From Sphingomonas_Q fennica_A (GTDB lineage: Bacteria > Pseudomonadota > Alphaproteobacteria > Sphingomonadales > Sphingomonadaceae), in contig JAQIJD010000009.1 of assembly GCA_036946415.1 (NCBI GenBank), positions 1 to 64,000 of the forward strand: 64,000 bases of DNA, read 5' to 3'. Below, piece after piece: positions 8,623-18,142 of the stretch (its first letter is position 1; every line of letters begins with the position of its first letter). The notes beneath the pieces are model-generated. The model did no database searches. It saw only the letters and a program-made list of their open reading frames with translations, and was not told the origin of the DNA. The position numbers were made by a program, and so were the translations under genes.

Positions 8623-10778
8623 TCCAGCGAGCCGATCGCCTGCCGCACGCGGATCAGCGCCTGCGCCTCGTTATAGGCGCCGAAGGTGTTGAAGCGCAGT
8701 TCGCCGCCGAGGCTCGTCCCCGCGCTAAGCCGGTACCAGGCGGTGCCCTGCAGCGCGAGGGCGAGGCCGCTCCGCGTCGTCGAGCTGTAGCGCGCCAGCA
8801 CGTCGGTGTTGGCCTGCTGCAACCGCAGGATCGCCGCCTGCAACGGATCGGACGTCGGGAACACCGCCTCGCCCGACTGGCGGAAGGTCTGGAAGCCGGG
8901 CGTCGCGCTCACGTCGATGCTGAGCGGCCCGTCGACCATCACGTAGCGGACCGGCAGGCCCACGCTCAGGAAGCGCTGCGGGCTGAAATAGCCGCCATGG
9001 CCGAAGGAGAAGAAGTTCTGGTTGTTGTCGAACCGCTGGTAATTGACGTTGAGGCCGATCGTCAGCCGTTCGGTATCGCGCTGCCACGCCGCGACATAGC
9101 CGCCGAGATTGGCTTCGTAGCTGCTGTTGTCGCGCGTGTTGCGGCCGCGATAGACGAAGAAATTGCCGTCCGCGTAGAAGCCGGTGCCGCGCCCGGCATC
9201 GATCGAGACGCCGCCGCCGCCGCCGGTGCGCATCACCTGACCCCATTGGATGCCGGTTAGCGGATCGTCGATCCCGGCGTAGGAGAGGACGCTGTCCGTC
9301 ACCGGCCGCCGCTCGGCGAAGACTCGCACCTGCGTCGCCTGCGAGATCTTGGGGGCGAAGCGCGCGCCGCCCTGGAACTTGGTCTGGCTAAAGCCGATCG
9401 GCGTCGTGCCGACATCCGCCGACAGCGCATCGTCCTGATAGCCGAGGCGCACCGCCACGCCCGAATCGTTGACGTTGCCGGGCTGGCCGAGCGCGGGCAC
9501 GAAATTGCCGGCGAGGCCCTGCGCCTGGCGCAGCGGGTTGGTGCCGAAGCGGGTCAGGCCGCTCGGCCCCGGCTCGCCCGAATCGAGATAGATCGGCGCG
9601 GCGCTCAGCTCGACGCGGCCGCCGGCGAGGCCGGTCGAAACGGCGACGCGCGCCGTCACCTCGTTCAATTGGCCAAGCCCCTGTTCGCCGTCGCGGAAGC
9701 GATAGCCGAGCTGGCCGTCCGCGCCGGGGCCGCTGTCCGCTGCGAGCGAGGCGATCTCGGCGTTGATCCGGTCGAGTTCGGGATCGCCGCCCATATAGCT
9801 CATTCCGCCGCCCCGCGCCGGGCCGGTCGAAACCGCGCCGCCCGGCAGGCCGTAGGGCAGCGCGGGTGCAGGCGCGGCCGGCGGCGCGCCGTAAGCGGGC
9901 GCGCCATAGCCGGGCACCGCCGGCAGCGTGATCGGGGCGGCGGCGATCGGCGGTTGCGGCGCCACCGGCTGGGCATAGGCCGTGCCGCCGGGGACGGCGG
10001 GCGCGGGCTGCGGCACGATCGCCGCGGGAGCGGCGGCCCGACCGGCGCGCCGTTCGCGACGCGTCGGGCGCGTGGAGGGGGCAGGCCCGCGCGGTGCGGC
10101 GGGGCGGGCGGCGCCCGTCTCGGGCGGCGGCAGCGGCCCCTGATAGGGCAGGCCGCCCGGCGCGGCCGGGGCGGCATAGGGCGCCGGATATTGCGGCGCA
10201 TAGGGCGCGGACGGATAGACGCCGCCGTAAGGCGCGCCATAGCCGGGGGCCGGATAGGGCTGCGGATAGCTCGGCTGGGGATAGGCCGGCTGCGGATAGG
10301 CCGGCGCCGGATAGGGAGAGGCGGCCGGCGGCGGCGCATAAGGCTGCGGCTGGCCATAGACCTGCGGCTGGCCGTAGGCGGGCATCTGGCCGTAGGCCGG
10401 CGGTGCCGAATAAGCGGGGGGCGCATAGGCCGGCGCCTGATAGGCGGGCGATCCGCCATAGACCGGGGCGGCATAGCCCGGCTGCGCGGCGGGCGCCTGG
10501 AAGCTCGGCACCGGCGTGCCCGGCTGGGCGTAGGCCGGGGCGGCGGGCGAATATTGCACCGGCACGACCGCCGGCGCCGCAACCGGTGCCGGCGCCGCGG
10601 GCGGCACCTCGACGGCCGTGATCGCCGCCGGCAGCACCGTCGGGCCGGCGTTCGCCGGCGGGGCGGTCCGCGCGGCGGCGGCGGCGGCCGGCGGGGCGGC
10701 GGCGATGTCGCCGGCCGGGCGGCTGATCGCGGCGGGCGCCAGCTGCGCGTCGACCGGGAGCTGATAGTCGAGCGGCAT
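8619..10778 (-). CDS. bcsC: BcsC C-terminal half: Pro/Tyr-rich linker plus outer-membrane barrel
   Basis: 719 residues from ATG 10778. About 330 residues of Pro/Ala/Tyr/Gln-rich sequence with YPQP and PAYG-like repeats are followed by DPELDRINAEIASLAAD, the usual lead into the BCSC_C domain, and then a predicted beta-barrel with alternating strands, ending in the aromatic-poor RVRQAIGSLE. BcsC is the outer-membrane channel through which cellulose leaves. This half begins without a signal peptide, yet its barrel must be exported. That suggests it is really the continuation of the upstream TPR ORF, which stops 4 bp earlier in another frame. It overlaps bcsD by 4 bp. Confidence 0.8.
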   Translation of the reverse strand: MPLDYQLPVDAQLAPAAISRPAGDIAAAPPAAAAAARTAPPANAGPTVLPAAITAVEVPPAAPAPVAAPAVVPVQYSPAAPAYAQPGTPVPSFQAPAAQPGYAAPVYGGSPAYQAPAYAPPAYSAPPAYGQMPAYGQPQVYGQPQPYAPPPAASPYPAPAYPQPAYPQPSYPQPYPAPGYGAPYGGVYPSAPYAPQYPAPYAAPAAPGGLPYQGPLPPPETGAARPAAPRGPAPSTRPTRRERRAGRAAAPAAIVPQPAPAVPGGTAYAQPVAPQPPIAAAPITLPAVPGYGAPAYGAPPAAPAPALPYGLPGGAVSTGPARGGGMSYMGGDPELDRINAEIASLAADSGPGADGQLGYRFRDGEQGLGQLNEVTARVAVSTGLAGGRVELSAAPIYLDSGEPGPSGLTRFGTNPLRQAQGLAGNFVPALGQPGNVNDSGVAVRLGYQDDALSADVGTTPIGFSQTKFQGGARFAPKISQATQVRVFAERRPVTDSVLSYAGIDDPLTGIQWGQVMRTGGGGGVSIDAGRGTGFYADGNFFVYRGRNTRDNSSYEANLGGYVAAWQRDTERLTIGLNVNYQRFDNNQNFFSFGHGGYFSPQRFLSVGLPVRYVMVDGPLSIDVSATPGFQTFRQSGEAVFPTSDPLQAAILRLQQANTDVLARYSSTTRSGLALALQGTAWYRLSAGTSLGGELRFNTFGAYNEAQALIRVRQAIGSLE

Positions 10779-10782
10779 AGGA

Positions 10783-12996
10783 TCAGCCTTCCAGAACGGT
10801 CGCAGGGGCGCCGGGGATCGTCGCGGGCACGGGGGAGAGGAACGAATAAGGCAGGCCGATCGCCGGACCCGGCCGCACCGCCGCGGGCGCCCCGCGCGGC
10901 ACCAGCAGGAACGGATTGACCGGCCCCTGCATCGCCGGCCGCGCCGTGCTGGCGGCGAAGGGATTGGTGGGCGACAGCGCCGGGCCATAGGCCCCGGTCT
11001 GCTGCGCGCGCAGTGTGCGTGCCTGCCGCAACAGCTTCAGCGCCGCCCCGTCGCGCCCGCGCGCCTGCTCGACGCGCGCCGCCACCTGATAGGCCTGCGG
11101 ATCGTTGGGCGCGATGCGCAGCGCGGTGGACGCCGCCTCCTGCGCCTCGTCGAGCCGGTTGGCGCCGATCGCCGAGTCGGCGAAACCGAGCAGGTTGCCG
11201 ACATCGTCGGGCCGCTGCTGGCGGACCATGCCGTAGACCTCCAGCGCCGGCCCGTAGAATTGCCCGGACTGATAGAGCCGCGCGAGGCTGGCGAGCAGGT
11301 CGACGTCGCCCGGCGCCGCCGGATAGGCCGCTTGGAGGATGTCGAACGCGGGCGCGAACGCCCCCTGCAACCGCAGCCGGTCCGCGCGCGAGGCGGCGAG
11401 CAGCGCATGCAGCCGGCCGATCGCGCGCGCATTGTAGGGGCTCTGCCCGGCGCTCTGCGTGATCCGGTCGACCAGCGGCACCGCCACCGCATCGTAACCC
11501 GCCTTGGCGAGGACGACGACGATGCCCTGATAGGCGTCCGGTTCGCCGCCGATCGGTTGCGCTGCGGCCGATTGCGCCAGCGCCACGCCGGTGCCGGTAT
11601 CGCCCATCGCATAGAGCGCGTCCGCCACCGCGCCGGCCGCCGGGATCGGCAGCGGTTGCGCCGCCATCTGGCGGAGCAGGCCGATCGCCTCGGCGCGCCG
11701 CCCGGCATGATCGAGCGCGCGCGCCTGCAACACGCCGGCCGCGACATTCTGTTCGATCGCGAAGGCCGCCATCTGCGGCGTCCGCTCGCCGGCCGGGATC
11801 TGCGCGATCAGCCGGTTGGCATCCCCCACCCGGCCCAGTTGCGAGGCGTAGAGCGCCGCCGCATAGCGCGCCTCGGCCCCGCTCTGCGTGGCGAGCGGGG
11901 CGATCATCTCGTCGGCCTGGGGGGTGCGGCCCGTCGCCACCAGCAGCCGCGCATATTCGTAGCGCAGCCAGGGATCTGCCGATCCGCCGAGCAGCGCCTG
12001 CTGGAACACGCGTTCGGCCGCGGGATAATCGCCGCGCGCCGCCGCCTGCATCGCCGCGATCCGCGCGGCGCGGGTCTGCGCCTCGGCCACCGCCTGCGCG
12101 CCCGCCGCCCCGCCGCCGCCGGGAATGCTGCGATACATCGCCAGCGCTTCCGGATAGCGGCCCTGCCCCTCGAGGATGCTCGCCATCAGCGTGCGGGCGA
12201 GCGCGTTCTGGCGCGCGTCCGCCGGCTTCAGCGCGCCGGCCAGCCGCGTCGCCTCGTCCAGCCGGTTGCCGTCGCGCGCCGCCTGCGCGACGCGCAACTG
12301 GCCGTAGAAGGTGGCGGATTGCAGCGCCTGGTTCCACTTGGCCCCGCCGCTGCCCCGCCCGGCCCGCTGGAGGAGCGTGCGCGCCTCGTCGAACCGGCCG
12401 CGCCGCAGCCGGGCGATGCCGAGCCCGCCGGTCGCGTCGCGATCGTTGGAGTTGATCCGCAGCGCCGCCTGGAAGCGGCTCTCCGCCTCGGCGAAGCGAC
12501 CCTGATCGATCAGGCGGAAGCCTTGCAGGCGATATTCGCCGGCGGTGTCGGTGGCGGAGCGCACATAGGGGCGCGGCGCCTGCCGGGGCGGCGGGGCGGG
12601 CGCCACGATCCGCCGCCCGTCGGGATCGACCGCGGTGGTGTAGATCGCATTCGGATCGCGCTGCTGAAGCGCACGATCGCCCAGCCGCTGCCCGCCGGGG
12701 GCGATCCCGGCGGTGGCGGGCTGGGTCGGGTTGACCGGCGGCGCCTTGGTCAATTCCGCCGCCAGCGCCTTGGCGCGCGCGTTGTTCGGCTCGACCGCGA
12801 GGATGCGGCGCACCGCGGCCAGCGCCAGATCGGGCCGCTCCTTCTCCCGCCAGAAATTGGCCTGGCGGAAAAGGGCGGCAACCGCCGCCGCTTCCGCCGC
12901 CACCGCGGGCGCCGCCGGCAGCACGACGCTCGCGGAAACCGCCGCCGCCCCGATCAGCAGGGCGGCGCGCCGGGCCGGGAAGGACCGGCCGCTCAC
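10783..12996 (-). CDS. bcsC: BcsC N-terminal half: exported TPR scaffold
   Basis: 737 residues. The GTG start at 12996 overlaps the bcsAB stop (GTGA). A signal peptide (FPARRAALLIGAAAVSASVVLPAAPAVA) is followed by many tetratricopeptide repeats from about residue 30 to 650, for example ARTLLQRA, GRYPEALAMYRSIPG and GRFAEAESRFQAALRINS. In BcsC these repeats form the periplasmic arch between the synthase and the outer-membrane barrel. The ORF ends with VPATIPGAPATVLEG, where a typical BcsC would continue to the barrel. The barrel half starts 4 bp later in a different frame, so either one base is missing or added near 10785, or the protein is naturally two-part. Confidence 0.85.
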   Translation of the reverse strand: MSGRSFPARRAALLIGAAAVSASVVLPAAPAVAAEAAAVAALFRQANFWREKERPDLALAAVRRILAVEPNNARAKALAAELTKAPPVNPTQPATAGIAPGGQRLGDRALQQRDPNAIYTTAVDPDGRRIVAPAPPPRQAPRPYVRSATDTAGEYRLQGFRLIDQGRFAEAESRFQAALRINSNDRDATGGLGIARLRRGRFDEARTLLQRAGRGSGGAKWNQALQSATFYGQLRVAQAARDGNRLDEATRLAGALKPADARQNALARTLMASILEGQGRYPEALAMYRSIPGGGGAAGAQAVAEAQTRAARIAAMQAAARGDYPAAERVFQQALLGGSADPWLRYEYARLLVATGRTPQADEMIAPLATQSGAEARYAAALYASQLGRVGDANRLIAQIPAGERTPQMAAFAIEQNVAAGVLQARALDHAGRRAEAIGLLRQMAAQPLPIPAAGAVADALYAMGDTGTGVALAQSAAAQPIGGEPDAYQGIVVVLAKAGYDAVAVPLVDRITQSAGQSPYNARAIGRLHALLAASRADRLRLQGAFAPAFDILQAAYPAAPGDVDLLASLARLYQSGQFYGPALEVYGMVRQQRPDDVGNLLGFADSAIGANRLDEAQEAASTALRIAPNDPQAYQVAARVEQARGRDGAALKLLRQARTLRAQQTGAYGPALSPTNPFAASTARPAMQGPVNPFLLVPRGAPAAVRPGPAIGLPYSFLSPVPATIPGAPATVLEG

Positions 12997-15900
12997 TCGG
13001 AGCGCTCGGCCCGGCCGAGGCGCTTCCGCTCGACCGACTTGAGGTAGAAGTAGAGCGGCACCGAGATGAGCAGCGCCACCAGCACCGCCAGTACGCCGAG
13101 CAGGAACGGATGGCGGCTGAACCAGAAGCCCGCCGCCGCCGTCACCGGCAGCTTGCCCACCCAATAGCCGGGGGTCACCTGGAAGCTCGTCATCCCGTCG
13201 GGCGAGAGGACCGAGAGATCGCCCTGCACCTGCGCGTTCAGCTTCGCGTCGCGCAGGCCGTAGACCAGCTCGGGCAGGTTCTGCGCGGTCTGGCCCAGCA
13301 CCGCCACCACCGTGCGGCCCGAGGTATAGGGCGACCGGAAGCTGACGAAGCCGGTGATCGCCTGCCCCGCGACGAGGAATTCGTTGACCGTCTTCACCTC
13401 GTCATGCGGGGTGGAGGACAGGAAACCGAACACCCGGTCGATCAGCGAGGTGGCGCGCACGCGGATGCGCCCGTCCTGCATCAGCAGCTGGCTGTCGTGG
13501 AACAGCGGCTCGCGCGCCACCATCTCGGTCGTGCCGATGGCGATGATGTCCTTGCCCTTCAGCGCCTCGCCTTCGCCCGAGCGGACGACCTGCACGCCGT
13601 TGACGGGCGATCCGGTCGAATCGCCGAAGCGGCCCATCAGCGCCAGATAGGCCTCGATCCCCGGCAGGCCCGCCTCCGTCGGCAGCAGCACCACCGTTTC
13701 CGACAGGTCGGGCACGCGCGTGTAGGGGAAGCCGCCGGCGGCGAAGTAAGCGAGATTGGGCAGGCGGGCATAATGCCACGCGCCCGTCGCATCGATCGTG
13801 CTGTCGGGATCGACGCTGACACGCACGTCGGCCGGGATCGTGCCGACGCACTTGCGCTTGTCGGCCAGTTCCAGGTCGAAATAATAGGTCAGCCGGTTCT
13901 GGCCGAACAGCGCATAGGCCGGCAGCGTCGCCGTCCGCTCGGACAGGCGCGACGAGACCTCCTCGGGCCGCCCCAGGATCCGGTCCCAGCTGCTCCGCCC
14001 TTCCAGCGGGAAGGTCTGGAGATACTGGCCGTTCAGCGACAGATCGAGGCGCGAGATGCCGCGATCGAGCCACGAAGCCGTCGGGTAGCGATAGCGCGTC
14101 GTCAGCGTCGCGCCGCCGCGCGGCCAGAAGAACAGATCGGGCGAGACGCGGAAGTTGGCGGTCAGCACGCCCGGCGGCAGGCCGGAGCCTTGCAGCGTCT
14201 GCGGATCGGTCAGTTCGCCCAGCCGCACGACGCGATCGGTGCGCAGCCAGCGCGGCGCCGAATAGGCCGGCGTCTTGGGCAGCTGGACCGTCTCGATCGT
14301 CGCCGCCTGCCCGCCGAACGCGCGCGAGCCGGAAGCGAGCGCCGCGGCGGCCGCCTTCAGCTGCGCCGCATCGTTGCCGATGACGACGAGCAGCATGCTG
14401 ACCGGATCGCGCGGATTGGGGATGAGGGCGAGGCCGGCGCCCGCATTGCGGATCGGCGGCAGGCCCGGCAGCGTCTGCCCGCCTGCCAGGAACACCACCG
14501 CATTGCCGCGCGGCAGCTGGCCGACGACGGGCACGAACGAGGCCCCGCGATAGGAGGCGAGCGCCCCGAACCAGGAAGCGACCGAACCCGCCGCCTCGAG
14601 CGCGCCTTCGGACGGCGCCTGCGCGAAGACGAACGGCAGGACGAGCCGCGCCGCCGACAGCCGGTCGAAGAAGGGCAGCGGCAGTTGCGCGAGGTTGGGC
14701 GTGGTCGGCAGGCGTTGCAGCGTCACGTCCAGGAAGGAGCGGGTGTTGCTGACGTTGGCCCACAGCGAACTGTGCAGCGGGTCTTCGCAATCGCGCGTAT
14801 AATGCGCCAGGAAGCGCAGGTTGAGGCGATTGTCGCCCGGCACGATCAGCGCCGGATCGACCGGCATCGTCACGGTGATGCCGTTCGCGTTGCGGTGGAG
14901 CAGCGGCAGCGAGCGGACGACCTCGCCGTTGATGAGGACGACCAGCCGGCTCCATTCCTCGATCAGCACCGGCGAATAAGCGAAGGTCAGCGTCAGGCGG
15001 GCGGCGGTCGCCACCTCGTCGCGGCGCATGCCGAAGGGGATGCCCACCTCGCCGCGGATCGTGGCGAGCCGCATCGGCCCCTCGATCCCGAAGTCGCGGA
15101 AAGTGGCGCGCACCTGCCGCGTCCCGCCCACGGCGGTGCGATCGTAGGTGCTGGCGGCGCCGCGCGCGCCCAGGCCGGCGCCGGGGGCGGCACCCTGCAC
15201 GTTCTGCGCCACCGTCTGGGCGTGCGCCGGCGTGGTCGACAGGACGATCAGCAGCGCCAGGCTGGCGATCGCCAGCAGTGCGGCGGCCACGCTGTCGCGC
15301 AGCGGCATCGGCCGGCGGGTGCGGCTCTTCGTGCGGAAGATCGTCGAGAAGGCGGCGCGCGCCACGTCGCCGATCGCGGTGAAGCCGCCTGTCGTCGGCC
15401 GGGCGGCGCGGTCGCCGCGCTCGGGCTGCCAGGCGTCGGCACGGCCCATGATGATGTTGTTGAGGTGCCGCCGCTGGAAGGGGCTGAGGTCGCCGAAGCG
15501 CAGCCGCGCCTCGTGATCGCTGGAGCCAACCTCGGTCACGGGCAGGGCCACGGCCCCCGTGGGCGATTCGAGCGCGATGTCGGTAATCGTCCGATCCTTC
15601 AGCACGACGGAGTTGTCGAAATCGATGGCCATGCCACCCAGTGAGACGTTGGAGGTGCGGGCTTCCACCACATGCCCGCCGTCGAAATAGACGGTGACGG
15701 GCAGCGCCGTCGCGATCCTGACCGATCCGCGCACCTGCCGCGTCTCGCGCGCCACGGCGATCGCCGCGGTCAGGATCATCAGGCTGAACAGGGTCCAGGC
15801 GGTGTTGAGCAGCAGCGTGCCGAACTGGCCGCCGTAGCTGGCCGGCATCAGCAGCTTGATGATGCCGATGAACAGCCCCAGCGCCAGCAGGCAGGCGGTG

Positions 15901-17438
15901 AAGACGTGCGGCTTCACGCTGTTGAGGTCGAAATAGCTCTTTTCCAGGATGCCGCCCTTGTCGGTGACGTTGAATTTGCCCTTGCGCGGGTTGAACAGCG
16001 TCACGAACGTGGGCTTCACGAGGTGGAAGCAGAGGATGCTTTCGTAGATCTCGGACCAGAACAGCCGCCGCTCGCCGCCCTGCACGCGCATCGAGGCGCG
16101 CATCGAATTGAACAGGTGCGGCACCGCATAAGCGAAGATCATCGAGGCCGAGGCGTGGATGACGTTGTAGCCGAACAGCAGATAGGCGAGCGGCGACGTC
16201 AGGAACACGATCCGCGGCAGCGCGAACTGGAAGTGCAGCATCGCGTTCAGGTAGCAGAGCCGCTGCCCCAGCCCGAGGCCGCGCCCGCCCAGCGGATTGT
16301 CGACGCGCAGGATCTGCGTCATGCCGCGCGCCCAGCGCGCGCGCTGGCCGATGTGGAGCGACAGCCGCTCGGTGGCGAGGCCCGCCGCCAGCCGCACGTT
16401 GATATAGGCGGTGTTCCAGCCGCGGCGCTGGAGCTTCAGCGCGGTATGCGCATCCTCCGTGACCGTCTCGCCGGCGAAGCCGTTCGTCTCGTCCAGCGCC
16501 GAGCGGCGGAGGAGCGCGCACGATCCGCAGAAGAAGGCCGCGTTCCACAGGTCGTTGCCGCTCTGGACGGTGCCGTAGAACAGGTCGCCCTCGCTCGGCA
16601 GGTCGTCCACCATCGTCAGGTTGCGCTGCACCGGATCGGGCGAATAGAAATGGTGCGGCGTCTGGAGCACGGCGAGTTTCGGATCGCGCTGGAACCAGCC
16701 GATCGTCAGTTGCAGGAAGGCGCGGGTCGGGATGTGATCGGCGTCGAGCACGCAGATCAGGTCGCCGTCGGTGCGCTTCAGCGCGGCGTTGAGGTTGCCG
16801 GCCTTGGCGTGATCGTTGTTGTCGCGCGTCAGATAGCCGCAGCCGATCGCGCGGGCGAACTGGCGGAATTCGTCGCGCCGCCCGTCGTCGAGGATGTAGA
16901 CGCGGAAGCGATCGGCCGGATAATCCATGCCCATCGCCGCGAACACCGTCTCGCGCACGATCTCGAGCGATTCATTGTAGGTCGGCACATAGACGTCGAC
17001 CGAGGGCCAGTGGCCGGGCGCGCCTTCCGGCTCCACCACCGGGCGGCGCAGCGGCCAACCGGTCTGGAGGAAGCCCAGCAGCAGGATGATGTAGGCATAG
17101 AATTCGGCGAGGTAGAGGCCGATGCCCAGCAACATGCCGAACAGGCTCTCGAACTCCAGCGTCTGCGTTGTCCGCCAGTAGATGTAGCGGGTGGAGGCGA
17201 GGAAGGAGAGCGCGAAGATCATCACCGTCGCCTGGCGCGAGCGCCAGTTGCCGACGACCAGCGCTGCGATGATCGTCGTCAGCCCGAACGCCCATTGCTC
17301 CCACAGGCCCAGCGGCACCGCCACCACCGCGATGGCGGCGCCCGCCAGCACGATCCCGGCGAGGATGACGAGGAGGAGGCGCAGGCCCCGGTTGCCGCGG
17401 CTGCCCTGATCCTGCGCAACCGTCTCCCGCCAGGCCAC
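12993..17438 (-). CDS. bcsAB: BcsA-BcsB fusion, cellulose synthase catalytic and periplasmic subunits
   Basis: One uninterrupted frame of 1481 residues from GTG 17438. Residues 1-700 are BcsA: transmembrane helices, then a GT2 domain with ILDDGRR (near 181), VLDADHIPTR (near 231), TVTEDAHTAL (near 326) and QRARW (near 362), then a PilZ domain with RGSVR (near 570) and NVSLGG, the c-di-GMP signature in its N-variant form. At residue 711 MPLRDSVAAALLAIASL begins a BcsB-like signal segment and domain, ending in a membrane anchor LLGVLAVLVALLISVPLYFY. Together they make and extrude beta-1,4-glucan from UDP-glucose. Fused AcsAB is known from acetic acid bacteria. An internal BcsB start at 15308 cannot be excluded. 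Confidence 0.93.
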   Translation of the reverse strand: MAWRETVAQDQGSRGNRGLRLLLVILAGIVLAGAAIAVVAVPLGLWEQWAFGLTTIIAALVVGNWRSRQATVMIFALSFLASTRYIYWRTTQTLEFESLFGMLLGIGLYLAEFYAYIILLLGFLQTGWPLRRPVVEPEGAPGHWPSVDVYVPTYNESLEIVRETVFAAMGMDYPADRFRVYILDDGRRDEFRQFARAIGCGYLTRDNNDHAKAGNLNAALKRTDGDLICVLDADHIPTRAFLQLTIGWFQRDPKLAVLQTPHHFYSPDPVQRNLTMVDDLPSEGDLFYGTVQSGNDLWNAAFFCGSCALLRRSALDETNGFAGETVTEDAHTALKLQRRGWNTAYINVRLAAGLATERLSLHIGQRARWARGMTQILRVDNPLGGRGLGLGQRLCYLNAMLHFQFALPRIVFLTSPLAYLLFGYNVIHASASMIFAYAVPHLFNSMRASMRVQGGERRLFWSEIYESILCFHLVKPTFVTLFNPRKGKFNVTDKGGILEKSYFDLNSVKPHVFTACLLALGLFIGIIKLLMPASYGGQFGTLLLNTAWTLFSLMILTAAIAVARETRQVRGSVRIATALPVTVYFDGGHVVEARTSNVSLGGMAIDFDNSVVLKDRTITDIALESPTGAVALPVTEVGSSDHEARLRFGDLSPFQRRHLNNIIMGRADAWQPERGDRAARPTTGGFTAIGDVARAAFSTIFRTKSRTRRPMPLRDSVAAALLAIASLALLIVLSTTPAHAQTVAQNVQGAAPGAGLGARGAASTYDRTAVGGTRQVRATFRDFGIEGPMRLATIRGEVGIPFGMRRDEVATAARLTLTFAYSPVLIEEWSRLVVLINGEVVRSLPLLHRNANGITVTMPVDPALIVPGDNRLNLRFLAHYTRDCEDPLHSSLWANVSNTRSFLDVTLQRLPTTPNLAQLPLPFFDRLSAARLVLPFVFAQAPSEGALEAAGSVASWFGALASYRGASFVPVVGQLPRGNAVVFLAGGQTLPGLPPIRNAGAGLALIPNPRDPVSMLLVVIGNDAAQLKAAAAALASGSRAFGGQAATIETVQLPKTPAYSAPRWLRTDRVVRLGELTDPQTLQGSGLPPGVLTANFRVSPDLFFWPRGGATLTTRYRYPTASWLDRGISRLDLSLNGQYLQTFPLEGRSSWDRILGRPEEVSSRLSERTATLPAYALFGQNRLTYYFDLELADKRKCVGTIPADVRVSVDPDSTIDATGAWHYARLPNLAYFAAGGFPYTRVPDLSETVVLLPTEAGLPGIEAYLALMGRFGDSTGSPVNGVQVVRSGEGEALKGKDIIAIGTTEMVAREPLFHDSQLLMQDGRIRVRATSLIDRVFGFLSSTPHDEVKTVNEFLVAGQAITGFVSFRSPYTSGRTVVAVLGQTAQNLPELVYGLRDAKLNAQVQGDLSVLSPDGMTSFQVTPGYWVGKLPVTAAAGFWFSRHPFLLGVLAVLVALLISVPLYFYLKSVERKRLGRAERSE

Positions 17439-17440
17439 CG

Positions 17441-18142
17441 TCAGGCCTCCACCGCCGCACGCCGCGGCGCGCGCACGTCGTCGATCGAGGCGGCGATGCG
17501 GTTGGCGAGGGTGGCGATGTCGGCGGCGGCGGCGCTGGCCGGCGCATGATCGAACAGGGGCGAAAGCGCGGCGAGCGCCTCGTTGACCGCCTCGTCGCGG
17601 CGGATCGTGCCGACCAGATCGTCGCCCACCGTCTCGCGCAGCAGCCGCTGGAAGCCGAGGCCGACCGAGCGGCGCTCGTCCAGCCCGTTCAGCACGAAGT
17701 GGAACGGCGCCTCGCCCGCCTGCGGCGGATGTTCGAGGATCACCGGCAGCATCGCCGCGGAGGCGGCGTCCGCCGCCAGCACGCACAGCCGAATCGTCGC
17801 CCGCCGCGCCAGCCGCTCGGCCAGTGCCGGCGCGCCTGCCGGCACGTCGACGATCAGGGCCGGACCGTTGTCGCGCGGTTCGCCCTGCGCGTCGAGCACC
17901 CGCTCGATCTCGTCGAGCAGCGCTTCGGCCGAGAGGCTGCCCGACCGGTCGAGCAATTGCACGCCGCGGCGCCCTTCGCCCGCCTCCGCCTCCCGCCCGA
18001 AGTGGAGCGAGAGATTGTCGTGCGTGGCGAAATCGGCGGCCAGCACCTCGCGCCCGCTGCGCGACAGCCATGCGGCGATGTTGGCGGCGAGCGTGGTGCA
18101 ACCGACGCCGCCCTTGGGGGAGTGAACGATGATGAGGGACAT
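17441..18142 (-). CDS. bcsQ: BcsQ, MinD/ParA-like ATPase of cellulose secretion
   Basis: 233 residues. The deviant Walker A is HSPKGGVGCTT at residues 7-17, as usual for BcsQ-type SIMIBI ATPases, and LIVDVPAG supplies the Walker B region. BcsQ sits with BcsR and BcsE at the cytoplasmic face of the synthase in E. coli and is needed for its polar localisation and activity. It lies between the BcsR-like gene (stop 18143, adjacent) and bcsAB, whose start follows the bcsQ stop with 2 bp between, so the genes are surely co-transcribed. Confidence 0.87.
   Translation of the reverse strand: MSLIIVHSPKGGVGCTTLAANIAAWLSRSGREVLAADFATHDNLSLHFGREAEAGEGRRGVQLLDRSGSLSAEALLDEIERVLDAQGEPRDNGPALIVDVPAGAPALAERLARRATIRLCVLAADAASAAMLPVILEHPPQAGEAPFHFVLNGLDERRSVGLGFQRLLRETVGDDLVGTIRRDEAVNEALAALSPLFDHAPASAAAADIATLANRIAASIDDVRAPRRAAVEA

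Noticed and set aside
10200..10560. A possible CRISPR or tandem DNA repeat array
   Set aside because: The periodic pattern is degenerate at DNA level and comes from coding Pro/Tyr/Gln-rich repeats in BcsC; there are no unique spacers of equal length.
13110..15644. Long plus-strand ORF of 844 codons opposite bcsAB
   Set aside because: It is the antisense shadow of a GC-rich gene, with highly biased Arg/Gly/Ala composition and no family signature.
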